A DNA stretch of 64,000 nucleotides from Vesta saturnalis (GCA_036346205.1 JARFJB010001814.1:372001-436000), one strand, 5' to 3'. Positions 10,690 to 20,386 are shown, counted from the stretch's first letter. A program made the numbers and translations. The notes: generated by a model from the sequence alone, not told the origin.

Positions 10690-11529
10690 AATAGCGAAAC
10701 GGCCTCCCGTCTCATATCCAAACCCCTACGGAACATTTACAACTGGGCGAACCGGTGGAGAGTCTCCGTCAATCGCTACAAAGCCCAAAAAATCCTCTTC
10801 CGACATCCTAAGTACACCGAAGACAAGTTCTCAAAGCTTGCCTCCAGAAATGTTTCCCTCGCCCTAAACCAAGAAAGACTCACTCCAAGATGTAGTCACC
10901 TACCTAGGAATCCTCTTCACTAGAACCCTCAATTGGCTCCCCGGTGTAAAAAGAACACTCAATAGGATTAGAAACCGCGCAAACCTACTGGTCGCCCTCC
11001 GGGGTAGAATCAGAGGTTGCAACCCTAAAACACTTCAACACACCTACAAAACATACATCCACCCTGTTATGGATTCCCCAGCACCCATATAACCCATAGA
11101 CCCCAATCACATTTACTCTATCGCCTCCTGTGAACGCCGAATTTTTAGACGCTTCAGGTACCCTAGTGACCTCACAACACAACACGCAAATATACCGCAA
11201 CTACCGTTTTAATTACGAAGAAGACCAAAAAATTCAAACATCTGCGATCCTACACAACTCCTTGACGACCTCCCAGAGGAGATAGCAGAATCCCTAGATA
11301 ACATCCCATATGCCCTCCGCATCCCCCCGTCTATTCGATGACGACCTAGCATGATACCGGACAACGAAATTGTTTAACCACAGTAAGCACGCTACACCCC
11401 ACCAAACAACAAGCACACCTGAACCAATTAACACATTCTTCAGTGATAAACCTAAATATTTTTTTTCTTTTTTTTTACACCAACAATAACACAAAACATC
11501 ACTAACAAGCATGGATTGACCAGGGCTGA

Positions 11530-11530
<1 letters not shown>
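10690..11530 (+). pseudogene. Jockey-like LINE, RT 3' end, copy A
   Basis: Plus-strand frames give NIYNWANRWRVSVN, QKILFRHPKYTED, and after a shift LGILFTRTLNWL, NRIRNRANLL, ALRGRIRG and CERRIFRRF. These are the thumb and C-terminal region of Jockey-clade reverse transcriptases. The last recognisable codons (PYALRIPPS near 11310) are followed by about 190 bases of 3' untranslated sequence. The element stops in a TA microsatellite where a poly(A) or short tandem tail is expected. Several frameshifts and stops break the frame. It is 5'-truncated, as is common after target-primed reverse transcription. Confidence 0.75.

Positions 11531-11561
<31 letters not shown>
11531..11561. repeat. (TA)n microsatellite at LINE 3' end
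   Basis: About 15 TA units directly after GGGCTGAAGA, the end of the Jockey 3' UTR. Confidence 0.9.
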
Positions 11562-11563
<2 letters not shown>

Positions 11564-12360
11564 AGATGTTCAGAAAGAGGTAATAGAAGTATCGGACAGC
11601 TTACATGACATTTGGGTCATAAAAAGGGGTGATTTCTAGCTCGATACATGTGCAAGACACTATTTTATATAAATCTGGTTCACGATGTGTTTAAAATAAA
11701 TTTGTTTGATATAAATTAGTCTGAATATCATTTGCTTAGTTTGGTTTCATCATAAAAAGCAATTTGCTGCTAACAAAATTGTCAAGAATGTTAAATATAA
11801 CCATTTTCGTAAAGTCATTTTAGTATTGCAATTATTGCAATAAAATTCAATTTTACAAGGGTAGTTTGGCAAGTGAACACTTTACAGGTGTTTAAACATG
11901 GACTATATAGTTAGGATTATGTTAGGGATAGTGTATGTTTAGTTTTTGAATGCAGGAAATACAAAAATTTGGTAAAAGGGTTATAATATGGACAGTATAG
12001 ACATTTTTCGCACATATTTTTGGAAGCGAGTTAGTGACAAAAATTTATAATACAAGATTCACAATAAGAAAAACATTTAGAACATTATGGCATACAGACA
12101 TTTATAGTGCCGTACATTTTATAGTGAAAAATTTCAAAAGAGTGTTAGACGATGAGACTTTTTCAATGCAAGACTATATAACATTATGCATTGCAAATAA
12201 TTAGTGAGAACAATAAAGACAAGAAGTACAAACCTTAAACATAACATTTTAAGTGTTAAAACATTTTTAAATATAAATTAATTTCATTTTAGATTTAAGT
12301 TTGGTTACGTTGTAAATTTTAGGTTTTTACATAATTTTATACTTTTTCCACTTATTAGAC
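11562..12360. other. Decayed upstream part of Polinton segment
   Basis: AT-rich sequence with no clear open frame. It may contain the eroded N-terminal part of the minor capsid gene or other Polinton genes, but no motif is legible. No ATPase, polymerase or integrase gene is visible here. Confidence 0.4.
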
Positions 12361-12856
12361 GTAGATTTTGCTCTTAAAGCAAATAATAGATGTTCTTTTT
12401 TATGACTAATAAGTAAACTGTTAACAATCGAATATCATAATCTAACTAAGCGCGTTACTACGAAATTAAAAACTCAGCTCTCGCTATTCGGATTCTCACA
12501 ACGTCTAGCCTTACAATTGGGTTATTGACCGTATCAGAACATAGCCATGGAACCAATACCCCCTCACCCCGCTAGTATATGGATAGGATTACCAACTCAG
12601 ATGTTTCTTTATTGCGACATCGTTGAACCACAAATTGTGGGTGATATCTCCGCTTATGCGTATAATAAATCTTACTTCAGAAAACTATGCTTACGGGGGT
12701 CATAAAGATGTGGTTTTTTCGCCTGCACACTACATACCGGTAATGACACGGGAATTTGAAAACATCGAGATTAATATAAAAACAGATACGGGTGCAGCAA
12801 TGCCATTTGAGTTTGGAACGTCGTGCCTGAAGCTACACTTTAAGAAAGTACAATAA
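12361..12856 (+). pseudogene. Polinton minor capsid (penton-like) protein, C-terminal part
   Basis: The C-terminal region is recognisable as that of the Polinton minor capsid protein: an IVEPQIVGD segment and, at the end, HYIPVMTREFENIEI followed by the acidic DTG...PFEFG...LHF signature. Upstream, the same family can be followed in frame through a TGA near 12526-12528 and more faintly to 12361. A frameshift near 12650 separates the GDIS segment from the LMRIINL segment. The N-terminal half is not recognisable. In the family this single jelly-roll protein forms the pentameric vertices of the capsid. The stop codon overlaps the next start (TAATG, 12854-12858), as expected for a compact viral-type gene block. 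Confidence 0.8.
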
Positions 12857-13242
12857 TGGTTTGCCCTTATCAGCAATATTACATGAATCAGGCCGGTAAC
12901 GGTATCGGAACTATTTACAGAGGTGCGCCCTATCAACGTGGCCATGGAATAGGGAGCTGGTTAGGTGGTACATTTAGAAGTATAACACCGTTATTTAAGT
13001 CTGGCGCAAAGGCTATTGGTAAAGAAGCTCTTAGAACGGGTGCTAATATTCTTGGTGACGTCATAGAGGATCGACCTATTAAGGATTCGTTTCAAGAAAG
13101 ATTTCACGAGGCAGGTAGAAACTTTAAGCGTAAAGCCGGCGAGAAAATCGGGTTATAAGAGTACGTCTGGCCGATAATAATGTCTCCACTGAGAGCTGTT
13201 GTTAAGAAGAAGCCTGCTTACGACGATATATTTTCAAGATAA
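12856..13242 (+). pseudogene. pX-like virion protein, one internal stop
   Basis: Starting at the ATG that overlaps the preceding stop, a 100-codon frame runs to TAA at 13156-13158. It has a Gly-rich N-terminal part (HGIGSWLGG), an amphipathic stretch (KSGAKAIGKEALRTGANIL) and a basic tail. The same frame stays open for 27 more codons to a second TAA at 13240-13242. That extension ends with a Lys-rich segment and a DIFSR terminus like those closing Polinton pX-type proteins. I therefore read this as one gene with a single in-frame stop. Relatives are small basic virion proteins sometimes likened to adenovirus core or membrane-lytic peptides; that role is inferred. Confidence 0.7.
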
Positions 13243-14522
13243 TGGCTTTTCTACATGCACAATCGTGTGAATGCGTCAAGTCCGAATTGGATTTGTTCGC
13301 TTTAACATCGACGCAGACAAGTATCGAGAGTGGTGAATGGATATTTTACAACCCCTTATCAGCTCTGAGTGATGACGCCCCAATAGAATTTGTAGTCCCC
13401 GTAAATGGAAACGATTATATAGATTTAAGCCAGACCATGCTGTACATTACAGCTAAAGTTCTAAAGCATGATGATTCAGCACTTACAGACGCTGATGTTG
13501 TAGCACCGGTAAACAATTGGATGCATTCGCTTTTCTCACAGGTGGAGGTTTACTTAAATCAGAAGATGGTATCACAACCAAACAACACCTACGCCTACCG
13601 TTCATATATCGAAACGCTGCTAAATTATGAAAAGGAGGCCAAGAGTTCACATCTAGGATGTACCTTATGGCACAATGATACAGCTGGACAGATGAATACT
13701 GGGAAACGCTAATAACGGTTTCTCGAAACGTCAAGCACTTGCGGCTACCGGGAAACAGGTAACGTGCACTCGGATTTGTTTAATCAAGAAAAGTTTCTCA
13801 TAAGTGGTGTTGAGTTAAAGGCTAAATTTGTACGATCAAGAGATACCTTTAGCCTAATGGCGGCACTCGCTTCAAATTACAAGACGCGAATAATAGACGC
13901 TAGTTTACTGGTGAGACGTATGCGAATCAATCCAACTATTCTAATTGCGCACGCTAAAGCTTTAGAAACAACAGCCGCAAAATACCCTGTTACAAGGACC
14001 GACGTAAAAGTGTTAACTATACCTGCAGGCATACAGCGAAAATCATTGGATAATGTTTTCCTAGGTCAGTTACCTAAACGATGCATCGTAGGCTTTGTAG
14101 CAAATAAAGCCTTCAACGGTGACTACCCCTCAAATCCGTTCAATTTTCATCACTGCAATATTAACTACATGTTATTATATATTGACGGGCAACAAATTCC
14201 TTCGAAGGCCTTACAACCAGACTTTACAGCTAATTGTTTATACGTAAGAGCGTACTACACCTTATTCTCTGATACGGGTATCCATTTTTTGAATGAAGGT
14301 AACGATATATCGAGAAGTTATTACCCCAACGGCTACTGTTTAATGGCCTTTGACCTAACACCTGACTTGTCTGCAAACGCTAGCACCCACTGGAATTTAG
14401 TTAGAAACGGCTCCCTTCAGCTGGAAGTTGGGTTTGATGAAGCGCTCACCGTAACCGTTAACTGTTTGGTGTATGCAGAATTCGATAAACATCGGAATGT
14501 CGTTGTGGATTTTAGCTGTTAA
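13242..14522 (+). pseudogene. Polinton major capsid protein
   Basis: The start ATG overlaps the pX stop (TAATG). The N-terminal part (13242-13712) carries IFYNPLSAL, PIEFVVP and NNWMHSLFSQVEVYLNQ, characteristic of the double jelly-roll major capsid of Polintons and adintoviruses (often annotated as F54H12.2-like). The frame is interrupted between about 13700 and 13765, where homology shifts one frame for roughly 18 codons (AATAAC...CAGG) and then returns. The C-terminal part (13764-14522) is open for 252 codons, with HSDLFNQEKFLISGVEL, SFMRI-type and FDLTPD segments typical of the family, and ends with TAA. Total length is close to the family norm of 400-450 residues. The protein would form the hexameric capsomers. 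Confidence 0.85.
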
Positions 14523-14574
14523 AAGTAGTAGCTCTAACCTGCAGGCTTCAGTATACAGCAGCAGCCGATAGAAG

Positions 14575-15118
14575 ATGAACGCATACTTGGACGTACAAGA
14601 GTGTTAATAACGAATTCATACCGAAAGAAATTGCCGTGGTTACAGATCACGGTCGTTTATCACTGATGCTAATAAAACCACCTCGAGGGTACTATATATC
14701 AGGATCCATGTCACGACAGATAAAATTTATGGAGGCTAATTATCATTGGCTGAAATGGTGGTCGGGTCATGTACATTAGAACAATTTCCGTGAGGAGTTG
14801 ATGAGAGTGTTGCGCCCATTTAACAAAATTCACGTTAAGGGCGGTGAAAAACAACAGTTTTTAAGGTTTCTTAACAAATCAATAGTAAACCTGGAGGAGA
14901 CTGGTTGCCCGTCGATTAAACAGTTGAAAAAGGAAGCAAAATCATATAGCTGTTTAAACCATAACATCACTGAGCCTATGTGTGCACTGGAAAACGCCTT
15001 ACTACTGCAAGACTGGACGCATACCAATTCCAAAGATGTATGCGGTACAAGTGTTGAGATGCTTGAAATCGATTCTCAGCCAGAAGAAGAATGTGTTTCG
15101 GCTTGTATGTGCTTCTAA
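14575..15118 (+). pseudogene. Polinton-neighbour gene of unknown function
   Basis: An ATG at 14575 opens a short frame (MNAYLDVQE) that shifts near 14600 into a long one running from NNEFIPKEIAVV through LIKPPRGYY, a TAG at 14777-14779, KIHVKGGEKQQFL, LEETGCPSI and a Cys/His cluster (SCLNHNITEPMCALENAL). It closes with TAA at 15116-15118. From memory, proteins with the FIPKE...KPP...KG.EK...GCPS...C..H...CAL order are frequent uncharacterised proteins of insect genomes and other invertebrates. I do not know a proven activity; an RNase H-like fold is only a guess. The last 80 bases overlap the protease gene in another frame, so the true C-terminus is uncertain. Confidence 0.6.
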
Positions 15119-15500
15119 TCAACTACCGAGACACGTACCTCGACCGTGTGCAATTATCGTAAACATGGATCCTGCAAACAAACCAGGTAAGCATTGGACC
15201 GCTATCTACATTGACGAGGATGGTAACGGAGAATATTTTGATTCCTTTGGACGAGCACCGCTAGGATATCATTTACGTTTCCTAGAGAAGAATTCCAGAT
15301 CCTTCGTATACAATAAAACAATACTACAAGACTATCATTCGGATGTGTGTGGACTTTATACCTTAATGTTTCTATATTTTAGACTACATAATTTACCTAT
15401 GTTTGATTTTGTAAAAAACTATTTTAGTACATGTTTAATAGTAAATGATGAGATAATCAGGTTATTGTTTAACGCCTGTTACCCAACCATTCTATTCTGA
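15036..15500 (+). CDS. Adenain-like cysteine protease (Polinton PRO)
   Basis: An uninterrupted 154-codon frame. The ATG at 15036 is chosen because homology to the family (KSIL...NVFRLVCASNQLP) begins just after it; the frame stays open upstream to 14982 without family resemblance. Numbered from this start, the expected catalytic residues are present: His53 in PGKHWTAIY, Asp69 in EYFDSFG, the oxyanion Gln98 and Cys105 in SDVCGLY. The Gln-Cys spacing of seven equals that of adenovirus protease. In Polintons the enzyme processes virion proteins during maturation. It is the only gene of the segment without a visible lesion. An AATAAA signal follows within 10 bases. Confidence 0.85.
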   Translation: MYAVQVLRCLKSILSQKKNVFRLVCASNQLPRHVPRPCAIIVNMDPANKPGKHWTAIYIDEDGNGEYFDSFGRAPLGYHLRFLEKNSRSFVYNKTILQDYHSDVCGLYTLMFLYFRLHNLPMFDFVKNYFSTCLIVNDEIIRLLFNACYPTILF

Positions 15501-15502
15501 TA

Positions 15503-15508
15503 AATAAA
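15503..15508 (+). promoter_or_regulatory. Poly(A) signal after protease gene
   Basis: AATAAA begins 3 bases after the TGA stop, consistent with polyadenylation of the virion gene transcripts. Confidence 0.5.
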
Positions 15509-15510
15509 AG

Positions 15511-15931
15511 AGATTTTTAGTGCTTTAATTGTTTTTAATCAAGAGCCCTGTTATAACAAAAATAATCCCATTGTTTTTCTTTTAATTCAGTATGTGTGTT
15601 ATAAAATTTATGATTTAGTGTTTTTTAAAAAGAAATTATGTTAACCATTTATATTGGTAATCAATTTTTAGACTATTAAATTTAACAGAGTTATATAATT
15701 ACACGGTAACTAGCTAAAGTAAACATGAACGGTGATTTCTTACTACATATTGTTGTGGAATTTAAAACATGTAACTTTCCAAACTCTTAATATGGTTTTT
15801 TATAAAACAATTTGTGTGTCCGTATGTACAATAAGAATATTTTTCAAACCGATTTATTTTAAGAGAAAGGTAAATACGAGTTGCAGAAAGTGTGATAAAG
15901 ATAATAAGGTTGTTTGTATATTTACACTCTA
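15511..15931. other. Non-coding tail of Polinton segment
   Basis: AT-rich sequence with nothing recognisable. It ends abruptly where composite block B begins inside a gag zinc-knuckle codon stretch. Confidence 0.45.
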
Positions 15932-15949
15932 AACTTTGGCAAATTGACT

Positions 15950-16634
15950 TTTTTTTTCCACAAGACATGCAAGTAGTATTAAAGGCTGGACAGTACTTAC
16001 GTACATGGCGCTTGCTACCGCAGAAATAATAATTGGCTTGGCGAGTAGAAGAGAATGCGTTTATGTTCGGAACTGAATGAAAACTTTCGCTATTTACTTG
16101 TGCCGTTTCTACAGATCTTGCTTGTTTATATGCGTCGATTAAGTCTAAGTCATTATTTTCCAATAACCTTTGGCGAATGGCGTTTGAAGTTAAACCTGAT
16201 ATGAATGCGTCTCGAACGGAATCATTCTCATTTTATACAGCACTTGTACCTTTAAAACAACAATCCTTCGCCAACAGTTTTAAAGCTTGTAGAAATTGGT
16301 CAATGTTTTCTCCATGCTGCTGTATTCTTTTAGCTAGTCCATGTGTGGCACATATATTGGGAGGTCTGATGAAGATAGTACCAAGTCTTGAAATTGCGGT
16401 ATTGTAGACGTCCTTTATGTGGTTATAAACGTTTGCCGACAAATGGTTTACTAGAAATTGAAATTTAGTTTCTTCAGAAAAAGCTGAAACAATTGTATCC
16501 GCACGGCTAGAACTTACAAATGTTGCGTCTAAGAAGTTTTGAAACATCTTTTTCCAGTGCATCAATTGAGTTGACAAATCGGAAGTGAAAGATGGATCAC
16601 CCTCAAACCTTTTTGGATATAGATATTTATCCAT
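15950..16634 (-). pseudogene. gag: Ty3/Gypsy-type gag relic, copy B
   Basis: This is the duplicate of the 8.4-9.2 kb gag. The N-terminal part (16634 to 16233) starts with MDKYLYPKRFEGD, loses its frame near 16230, and continues in a second frame through the degenerate first knuckle to CMSCGKK of the second knuckle, where the block ends. Protease sequence is absent because the block boundary falls within the knuckle. Compared with copy A, a two-base difference near 16443 keeps the N-terminal frame open for longer (VNHLSANVYNHIKDVYNT), so copy B is better preserved in that part. Confidence 0.8.
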
Positions 16635-16739
16635 GCTTAATAATTTACTAATAGTTTCATAAATTGCAATGTATTAAACTATTATTTGTCTACTGATTAC
16701 TGTCAGTATGGCAGCTAAACTACTTCATATTTTATTAGT

Positions 16740-17125
16740 ATTTTTATACAAGAAATTCACTACACCTACTATTATTGAAAATGGCAGAATCATGGGCATA
16801 ACCGGGCCAGCTCGTCATGATTTCCAAATTAGAATTTAATATCGCTTGAACATTAATGGAAAATAAGGTTTCCTGTTACTAAATACTTCAGTATCTTCAC
16901 CTCTGGGCGATTATATTTTTACAAAGTGCAATCAATGGCACACAAAACATCTTAATAAACTCTGGCCTTAACCGTACAATTGCTTCCGATACTCTGGTGA
17001 CAATTCTTGATGAAGTGGAATTGTGAAACCCACAAAAATCTGCAATTGACATCAAATGTCAGCGTAGAATCGGAGCGTTGCTAGTTCATCGGGGATACAC
17101 AATTGTTCCTACAAAAGTGTATTTA
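16740..17125 (-). pseudogene. HARBI1-like transposase fragment, copy B
   Basis: Duplicate of the 9.2-9.7 kb fragment, recognised by the same minus-strand helix-turn-helix-like segment and by a stretch reading GYAHDSAIFNNSR. Frameshifts differ slightly from copy A. It is not functional. Confidence 0.7.
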
Positions 17126-17267
17126 ACGAAATAATGACACCCCATGAACTTCAGCCACACGATTGTGATGTTTGGTCAAAGTCAAATTACTTTTTGTACG
17201 GTTACCATGGAGACGCCGAAGTACTGTCACATTATAATGTCTTATTTAGATGGTTGGAGAAAAATTC

Positions 17268-18062
17268 CTCTTCGACATCCTAAGTACACCGAAGACAAGT
17301 TCCCAAAGCTTGCCTCCAGAAATGTTTCCCTCACCCTAAACCAAGAAAGACTCACTCCAAGATGAAGTCACCTACCTAGGAATCCTCTTCACTAGAACCC
17401 TCAATTGGCTCCCCGGTGTAAAAAGAACACTCAATAGGATTAGAAACCGCGCAAACCTACTGGGCGCCCTCCGGGGTAGAATCAGAGGTTGCAACCCTAA
17501 AACACACCTACAAACCATACATCCGCCCTGTTATGGATTCCCCAGCACCCATATAACCCATAGACCCCAATCACATTTACTCTATCGCCTCCTGTGAACG
17601 CCGAATTTTTAGACGCTTCAGGTACCCTAGTGACCTCACAACACAACACGCAAATATACCAAAACTACCGTTTTCCCCAATTCCCACGAAGAAAACCTAA
17701 ATTAAAATTCAAGCATCTCCCCGCGATCCCTTCACAACTCCTTGACGACCTCCCAGAGGAGATAGAAAAATCCCTAGATAGCATCCCATATGTCCTCCGG
17801 ATCCCCCCGTCTATGACAACCTAGCATGATACCGGACAACGAATCTGATTAACCACAGTAAGCACGCTACACCCCACCAAACAACAAGCACACCTGAACC
17901 AATTAACACATTCTTCAGTAATAAACCTAAATATTTTTTTTCTTTTTTTTTACACCAACAATAACCACACCTCATGATTGTTCACTATACAATAACACAA
18001 AACATCACCAACAAGCATGGATTGACCAGGGCTGAAGAGGAGAAGGACTCCTGGACAGTCTA
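17268..18062 (+). pseudogene. Jockey-like LINE, RT 3' end, copy B
   Basis: Duplicate of 10797-11530 with the same RT C-terminal motifs (LGILFTRTLNWL, RIRNRANLLGALRGRIRG, CERRIFRRF). One stretch from 17594 is longer and cleaner than in copy A (FPQFPRRKPKLKFKHLPAI). About 30 extra bases of 3' UTR are kept after GGGCTGAAGA, and then a TA tract begins. Confidence 0.75.
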
Positions 18063-18065
18063 CAG

Positions 18066-18087
18066 GATATATACACACACATATATA

Positions 18088-18171
<84 letters not shown>
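18066..18171. repeat. (TA)n microsatellite at LINE 3' end
   Basis: TA repeats with an ACACACA/ATGA lead-in, over 40 uninterrupted units at the end. This is the equivalent position to the tract after copy A. Confidence 0.95.
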
Positions 18172-18173
<2 letters not shown>

Positions 18174-18374
18174 AGCTAATAATAAGTAAAATACTAACCA
18201 TAAGCATGAGCATACTAACAAAAAAAAGAACTGTAGATAGAAATATCCACAATTAAATGTAGAGTAAAAAAGAAGTGGCGACAAAGTATTAATGTTGTTA
18301 ATTTAATTAAAATAATTGAAAAGGAGTTGTTATCAAATGTTTAGCCTATTAGACACATTAAACCAGAAGAAAAT

Positions 18375-18545
18375 TTAACATTTTTACAGATCGCAAACCA
18401 TTAATGTACTTATTTGGTATGAAAGATCCATCGTGGAGATTAATTAAACTTAGATTATAGTTAGAGGATTTTGCAGTTCATTACATAAAGGGTAAAAGCT
18501 GATGCATTTACAGAAATAAAGTAGGAGTTTAGTAATCCTATAGAT
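18375..18545 (+). pseudogene. Gypsy-type RNase H fragment
   Basis: The frame reads FTDRKPLMYLFGMKDPSWRL, then HYIKGK: the end of the retrotransposon RNase H domain with the conserved TD and HYIKGK segments. One in-frame stop and a frameshift follow. No RT or integrase flanks it, although an open stretch to about 18660 (VELLKRRVNSIEV) could be linker. Confidence 0.65.
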
Positions 18546-19007
18546 GTGGGGAGCGGCTACCCTTATATCGTCGAATTATTGAAAAGACGTGTAAATTCAA
18601 TAGAAGTTAGAGTAAAAACAAAAGTTAATATTGTAACCTTAGGTAACATAGATGACACACGAAGGCGCATAAGTTACATAAGAAATCATAACAACGATTT
18701 AAGTTAATCGACTCGAAAAGCTTTCCCACCTTCAATTATTTAAATCCATTCAGTAAAAAACAAGTAAATGAAAAGTAAAACAAAATATTGTCATACATTT
18801 ATTAGATTTAATTTATAACTTTTTTACGTTTGTGGAATGCTTAAATATAAATGTTCTCTGAATTAAAAAAGAGTTTACCTTTTTTCAGATTCGACCCCCT
18901 AGGGATATGACCATTCACCCTATTACAATCGGTCACAGAAACTACTAGTTTAAATCACAGCTGAAAGGGCGATAATCATGTTTAAAATACTCAGCTTTTG
19001 GGTTTCC

Positions 19008-19206
19008 CAAATGGTGTATTTTGTTATTCATATTTTACATAAGTTTATACGTTTCGATGACAGAAACAGTTATCGTCTTTAGTAAATGGTAATATCTGTA
19101 GGAATTGTTTGTATTATTACAGGTTTTATCATTTACAGAGGACGATAACTGTAGTTAACGAAACGTATAAATTTGTATAAAATATAAATAGAAAAATACA
19201 CCATTA
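19008..19206. repeat. Inverted pair of Penelope-type termini
   Basis: Two arms of about 90 bases face each other. The left arm reads AATGGTGTATTTT...TATACGTTTCGA...CAGTTATCGTC and the right arm is its approximate complement. Both resemble the Penelope ends elsewhere in the window, but the ribozyme-like CUGANGA core is not conserved here, which points to a divergent family or decay. Confidence 0.6.
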
Positions 19207-19465
19207 AATGTAGTCTAAAACATTGGAATATTAATATAATTTGTTAAATCGATTTAATATGTTCTTGAAATTAACAAACTATACACTTTCTTAATGACTG
19301 ACGCGTTTTACACATTATCTTAGTTCGCCCAGAAAATTAACGTATTTTCTTGATGTTATTTTTATCACTCCGTAATCTTTGAACCAATCGTCGCGACATT
19401 TCACTGGAGTCTGAACATTTAGATCTTAAAACACTCGAGTCAAATTTGAATTCAGACGCTGTACA

Positions 19466-19833
19466 GGAAAAGGAAAAGGCCACGTACTTCATTCTCAAAT
19501 AGGCTAGCTGAGCTTTCAAGCTCCTTCAGCCACAATCATGGATTCCCAGCATACATACATACATTACCTATATATGCATTGTGGGATTAAGGATGAGTGT
19601 GGTCAGGATAGGATCGGAAGGAACGGAGTTAGGGTTCCGATGGGGAAAATACTACCCCAGCATTCACCTAAGTAACCGCATGTGTGTGCATATACGCAGT
19701 GACCATGCCGCTACATGTGTATGAGGAAAACCCCCTGAAAAAACCTCATACAAGGTAGACGGTAACGAGAATCGAACCCATTACCTCCCGAATGCTAAGC
19801 AGGTCGTGTCACCACTACGCTACCAGCTCGGTC
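19466..19833 (-). mobile_element. tRNA-derived SINE with target-site duplications
   Basis: On the minus strand, reading from 19833, the head resembles a tRNA with an A box (GGTAGCGTAGTGG) and a B box (GGTTCGATTC). A body with GGGTTTTCCTC follows, and the tail contains ATGTATGTATGTATGC. Both ends are bordered by the direct repeat CGCTGTACA (19457-19465 and 19834-19842), as expected for LINE-mobilised insertion. The internal promoter would be used by RNA polymerase III. Only one copy is in the window. Confidence 0.75.
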
Positions 19834-20132
19834 CGCTGTACAAGTTTTTTGGTTATTATACCGACAGAAAAATTACGCTTATCACCAAAAATCACTGGGG
19901 TCTAGACATTTAGACCAATGCTTTGTTTGTTTGTAAATTGATGTTAACGGTTTCTAATTTCACGCTTTCTGTTAAGGATCAAAATCCATTGGGCAATCTG
20001 TTTAGGCCATTTAGTGATGCGGTAGTGGCTAAAATTAAAAAGTGCGATCCTTCATTTGATATCATAGAAATTTTTTTACAGTCGACTGTTCACTTGTACA
20101 CATCAGCAGAGCTAAGTTGGGTATGAATCTAC

Positions 20133-20205
20133 TAAACCCAAAAAAGATAAGTATTTTAATACGTGTAATAATGGTGAAAGTTTACTTTTTACATTTTCAT
20201 AATAA
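20133..20205 (+). repeat. Penelope-like terminus remnant
   Basis: CCCAAAAAAGATAAGTATTTTA followed by GGTGAAAGTTTAC and ACATTTTCAT matches the outer part of the termini at 10.6 and 30.6 kb. Confidence 0.6.
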
Positions 20206-20386
20206 AATAAGCGTTTATGGATTAGATTTTGTAAAGTTAAGATTAATAATAGAATTTACGTTAATAGTTACATAAAAATAATTTTTCTTTTAGCAGAAAA
20301 TGTGTGTAGCTTTGTGAGAAACAGTAAGTGGAATAGATACTTGTTAGTTATAGTATATAACATTACTAGCAAGGTAAAAAGGGTTT

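Larger units (their letters stand above)
8463..11530. repeat. Composite block A (direct repeat of 15.9-18.1 kb)
   Basis: Gag, the HARBI1-like segment and the Jockey 3' end occur here in the same order and orientation as at 15932-18062, with only scattered differences. Block B lacks the piece corresponding to about 9828-10796, which holds a Penelope terminus. Because three unrelated element fragments share the same junctions in both copies, the copies arose by duplication of an already assembled composite. Confidence 0.85.
12361..15510 (+). mobile_element. Polinton/Maverick (adintovirus-like) virion-gene segment
   Basis: Five colinear plus-strand genes resemble the virion module of Polintons: minor capsid, pX-like protein, major capsid, an unassigned gene and an adenain-like protease. 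Junctions between the first three are tight TAATG overlaps. Protein-primed DNA polymerase, retrovirus-like integrase, packaging ATPase and terminal inverted repeats are not seen, so this is an internal fragment. Codon composition is less AT-biased than the surroundings. Lesions are few (roughly one or two per gene), which suggests a younger insertion than most neighbours. Confidence 0.85.
15932..18062. repeat. Composite block B (direct repeat of 8.5-11.5 kb)
   Basis: Starts at AACTTTGGCAAA, matching 8463 onward, and ends at the Jockey 3' end. Relative to block A it has lost about 970 bases: the GGTTGGAGAAAAA sequence (9815 in A) is joined directly to TCCTCTTC (10797 in A). Confidence 0.85.

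Noticed and set aside
11562..12360. Possible Polinton ATPase or polymerase upstream of the capsid genes
   Set aside because: No Walker, polymerase or integrase motif could be read in any frame, so only decayed sequence is reported.
19337..20126. Short frames on both sides of the SINE
   Set aside because: No recognisable motif. A weak similarity between CACTGGAGTCTGAACATTTAGA and CACTGGGGTCTAGACATTTAGA on the two sides was noted but is too short to call a duplicated gene.
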